This document shows, piece after piece, positions 6,777 through 7,437 of a stretch of DNA of 7,437 nt (position 1 is the stretch's first letter; each line of letters starts with the position of its first letter). The stretch covers positions 1-7,437 of the forward strand of contig CANGVZ010000094.1 in NCBI GenBank assembly GCA_947457285.1. Reading direction: 5' to 3'. The notes below the pieces were generated by a model. The model did no database searches. It saw nothing but the letters and a program-made list of their open reading frames with translations, and was not told the DNA's origin. Origin of the DNA: Flavobacteriales bacterium (GTDB lineage: Bacteria; Bacteroidota; Bacteroidia; Flavobacteriales_D; Sanyastnellaceae). The translations under genes and the position numbers were made by a program.

Positions 6777-7437
6777 TGAGCGACCCAAAAATAAAAATGA
6801 ATCTTAGTTGCCCGATGCCGCAATTGGATTTTGACGTCATCACGTTAGGACATGGCAGCGGTGGAACGCTAACACAAAAGCTTTTAGATAGCGGAGTATT
6901 TACCGTGTTATCTAATTCTTTCTTAGACCAGCGGCATGATGGCGCTATGTTCACCATACCGGGGCGCATTGCTTTTAGTTCAGACAGCTACGTAATCTCT
7001 CCTATTTTTTTTCCGGGAGGGAACATTGGAGAATTAGCCATCAATGGCACGGTGAATGACTTGGCCATGTGCGGAGCAATCCCAAAATATTTGTCATTGT
7101 CATTTATCATTGAAGAAGGCTTAACGATGGTGGAGTTTTGGGAAATCATCAACAGCATCAAGTCAGCATGCGACAGCGCGGGCGTACTTGTAGTAACCGG
7201 TGATACCAAAGTGGTGGAGCGCGGAAAAGGAGACAAGATATTTATCAATACAAGCGGCATTGGAGAAGTCCATTCGAAGGCAAACATTTCAACATCGCGA
7301 ATTATGCCGGGCGATCGAGTAATTGTGAGTAATCAAATCGCTACACATGGCATGTCCATCATGTCGGTACGGAAAGGCCTTGAGTTTGAGTCCACAATGA
7401 AAAGTGATACACGGCCTCTCAATCACGTTGTAAAAAA
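6776..7437 (+). CDS. hypE: Hydrogenase maturation dehydratase HypE, 3'-truncated
   Basis: HypE belongs to the AIR synthase (PurM-like) ATPase family. It dehydrates the S-carboxamide placed by HypF on its C-terminal cysteine to a thiocyanate, the cyanide donor for HypC-HypD. The frame is open to the window end, giving 220 residues; the C-terminal domain and its catalytic cysteine lie outside. Visible family motifs are SCPMP at 11-15, LGHGSGGTLTQ at 24-34, DSYVISPIFFPGGNIGELAI at 70-89, NGTVNDLAMCGAIPKYLS at 90-107, and VTGDTKVVERG at 140-150. The segment VSNQIATHGMSIMSVRKGLE at 184-203 has Ala-Thr where the well-known GDHG motif has Gly-Asp. The ATG at 6776 overlaps the last base of the upstream stop codon (TGATG), pointing to coupled translation. 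Met8 (6797) is an alternative start that would also keep all motifs. Confidence 0.95.
   Translation, partial: MSDPKIKMNLSCPMPQLDFDVITLGHGSGGTLTQKLLDSGVFTVLSNSFLDQRHDGAMFTIPGRIAFSSDSYVISPIFFPGGNIGELAINGTVNDLAMCGAIPKYLSLSFIIEEGLTMVEFWEIINSIKSACDSAGVLVVTGDTKVVERGKGDKIFINTSGIGEVHSKANISTSRIMPGDRVIVSNQIATHGMSIMSVRKGLEFESTMKSDTRPLNHVVK

Noticed and set aside
6709..7287. Minus-strand frames opposite the end of the DUF4198 gene and hypE
   Set aside because: They run antisense to clearly conserved hypE motifs and resemble no protein family.
1..7437. CRISPR array, tRNA, rRNA, insertion sequence or phage genes
   Set aside because: No regularly spaced repeats, cloverleaf-like segments, transposase motifs or terminal inverted repeats were seen; nearly all bases are in intact hyp-type genes.

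Overview
The window is most of a [NiFe]-hydrogenase maturation (hyp) operon, all on the + strand. It is preceded by the 3' end of a TPR-repeat gene and cut off inside hypE. The likely host is a member of the Bacteroidota (Cytophagales-like is my guess). The clues are weak or absent Shine-Dalgarno sequences, a spacer upstream of hypA with a TTTG / TAnnTTT promoter pattern of Bacteroidota type, moderate AT-leaning composition, and the style of the Hyp proteins. The gene order hypA-B-F-C-D-E, with hypF inside the operon, is common in uptake-hydrogenase clusters of aerobic bacteria. No hydrogenase structural gene lies in the window.

Layout: 1-942, TPR protein, open at the left edge. 943-1083, a spacer holding several inverted repeats and a candidate promoter. 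1084-1428 hypA, 1435-2190 hypB, 2192-4498 hypF and 4476-4724 hypC are tightly packed, and hypF overlaps hypC by 23 bases. 4725-4857 is a 133-base gap containing partial copies of the hypD start region. 4858-5967 is hypD. 5964-6776 is a secreted DUF4198-family protein (related to proteins annotated as periplasmic nickel/cobalt uptake components). 6776-7437 is hypE, running off the right edge. hypD, the DUF4198 gene and hypE overlap by 4 bases and 1 base, so they are probably translationally coupled.

How the genes work together (established for the families): HypF and HypE turn carbamoyl phosphate into a thiocyanate on HypE. HypC and HypD carry the iron and assemble the Fe(CN)2CO unit. HypA and HypB then deliver nickel to the large subunit. 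The embedded DUF4198 protein is the non-canonical member; its export signal and family suggest handling of nickel outside the cytoplasmic membrane (inference). The TPR protein probably belongs to an upstream hydrogenase gene set (inference).

The core is an ordinary, intact hyp operon. The most interesting points are the DUF4198 gene wedged between hypD and hypE, the perfect palindrome just upstream of the candidate hypA promoter, the duplicated hypD-start sequences, and lineage-type deviations in HypA, HypB and HypE motifs.
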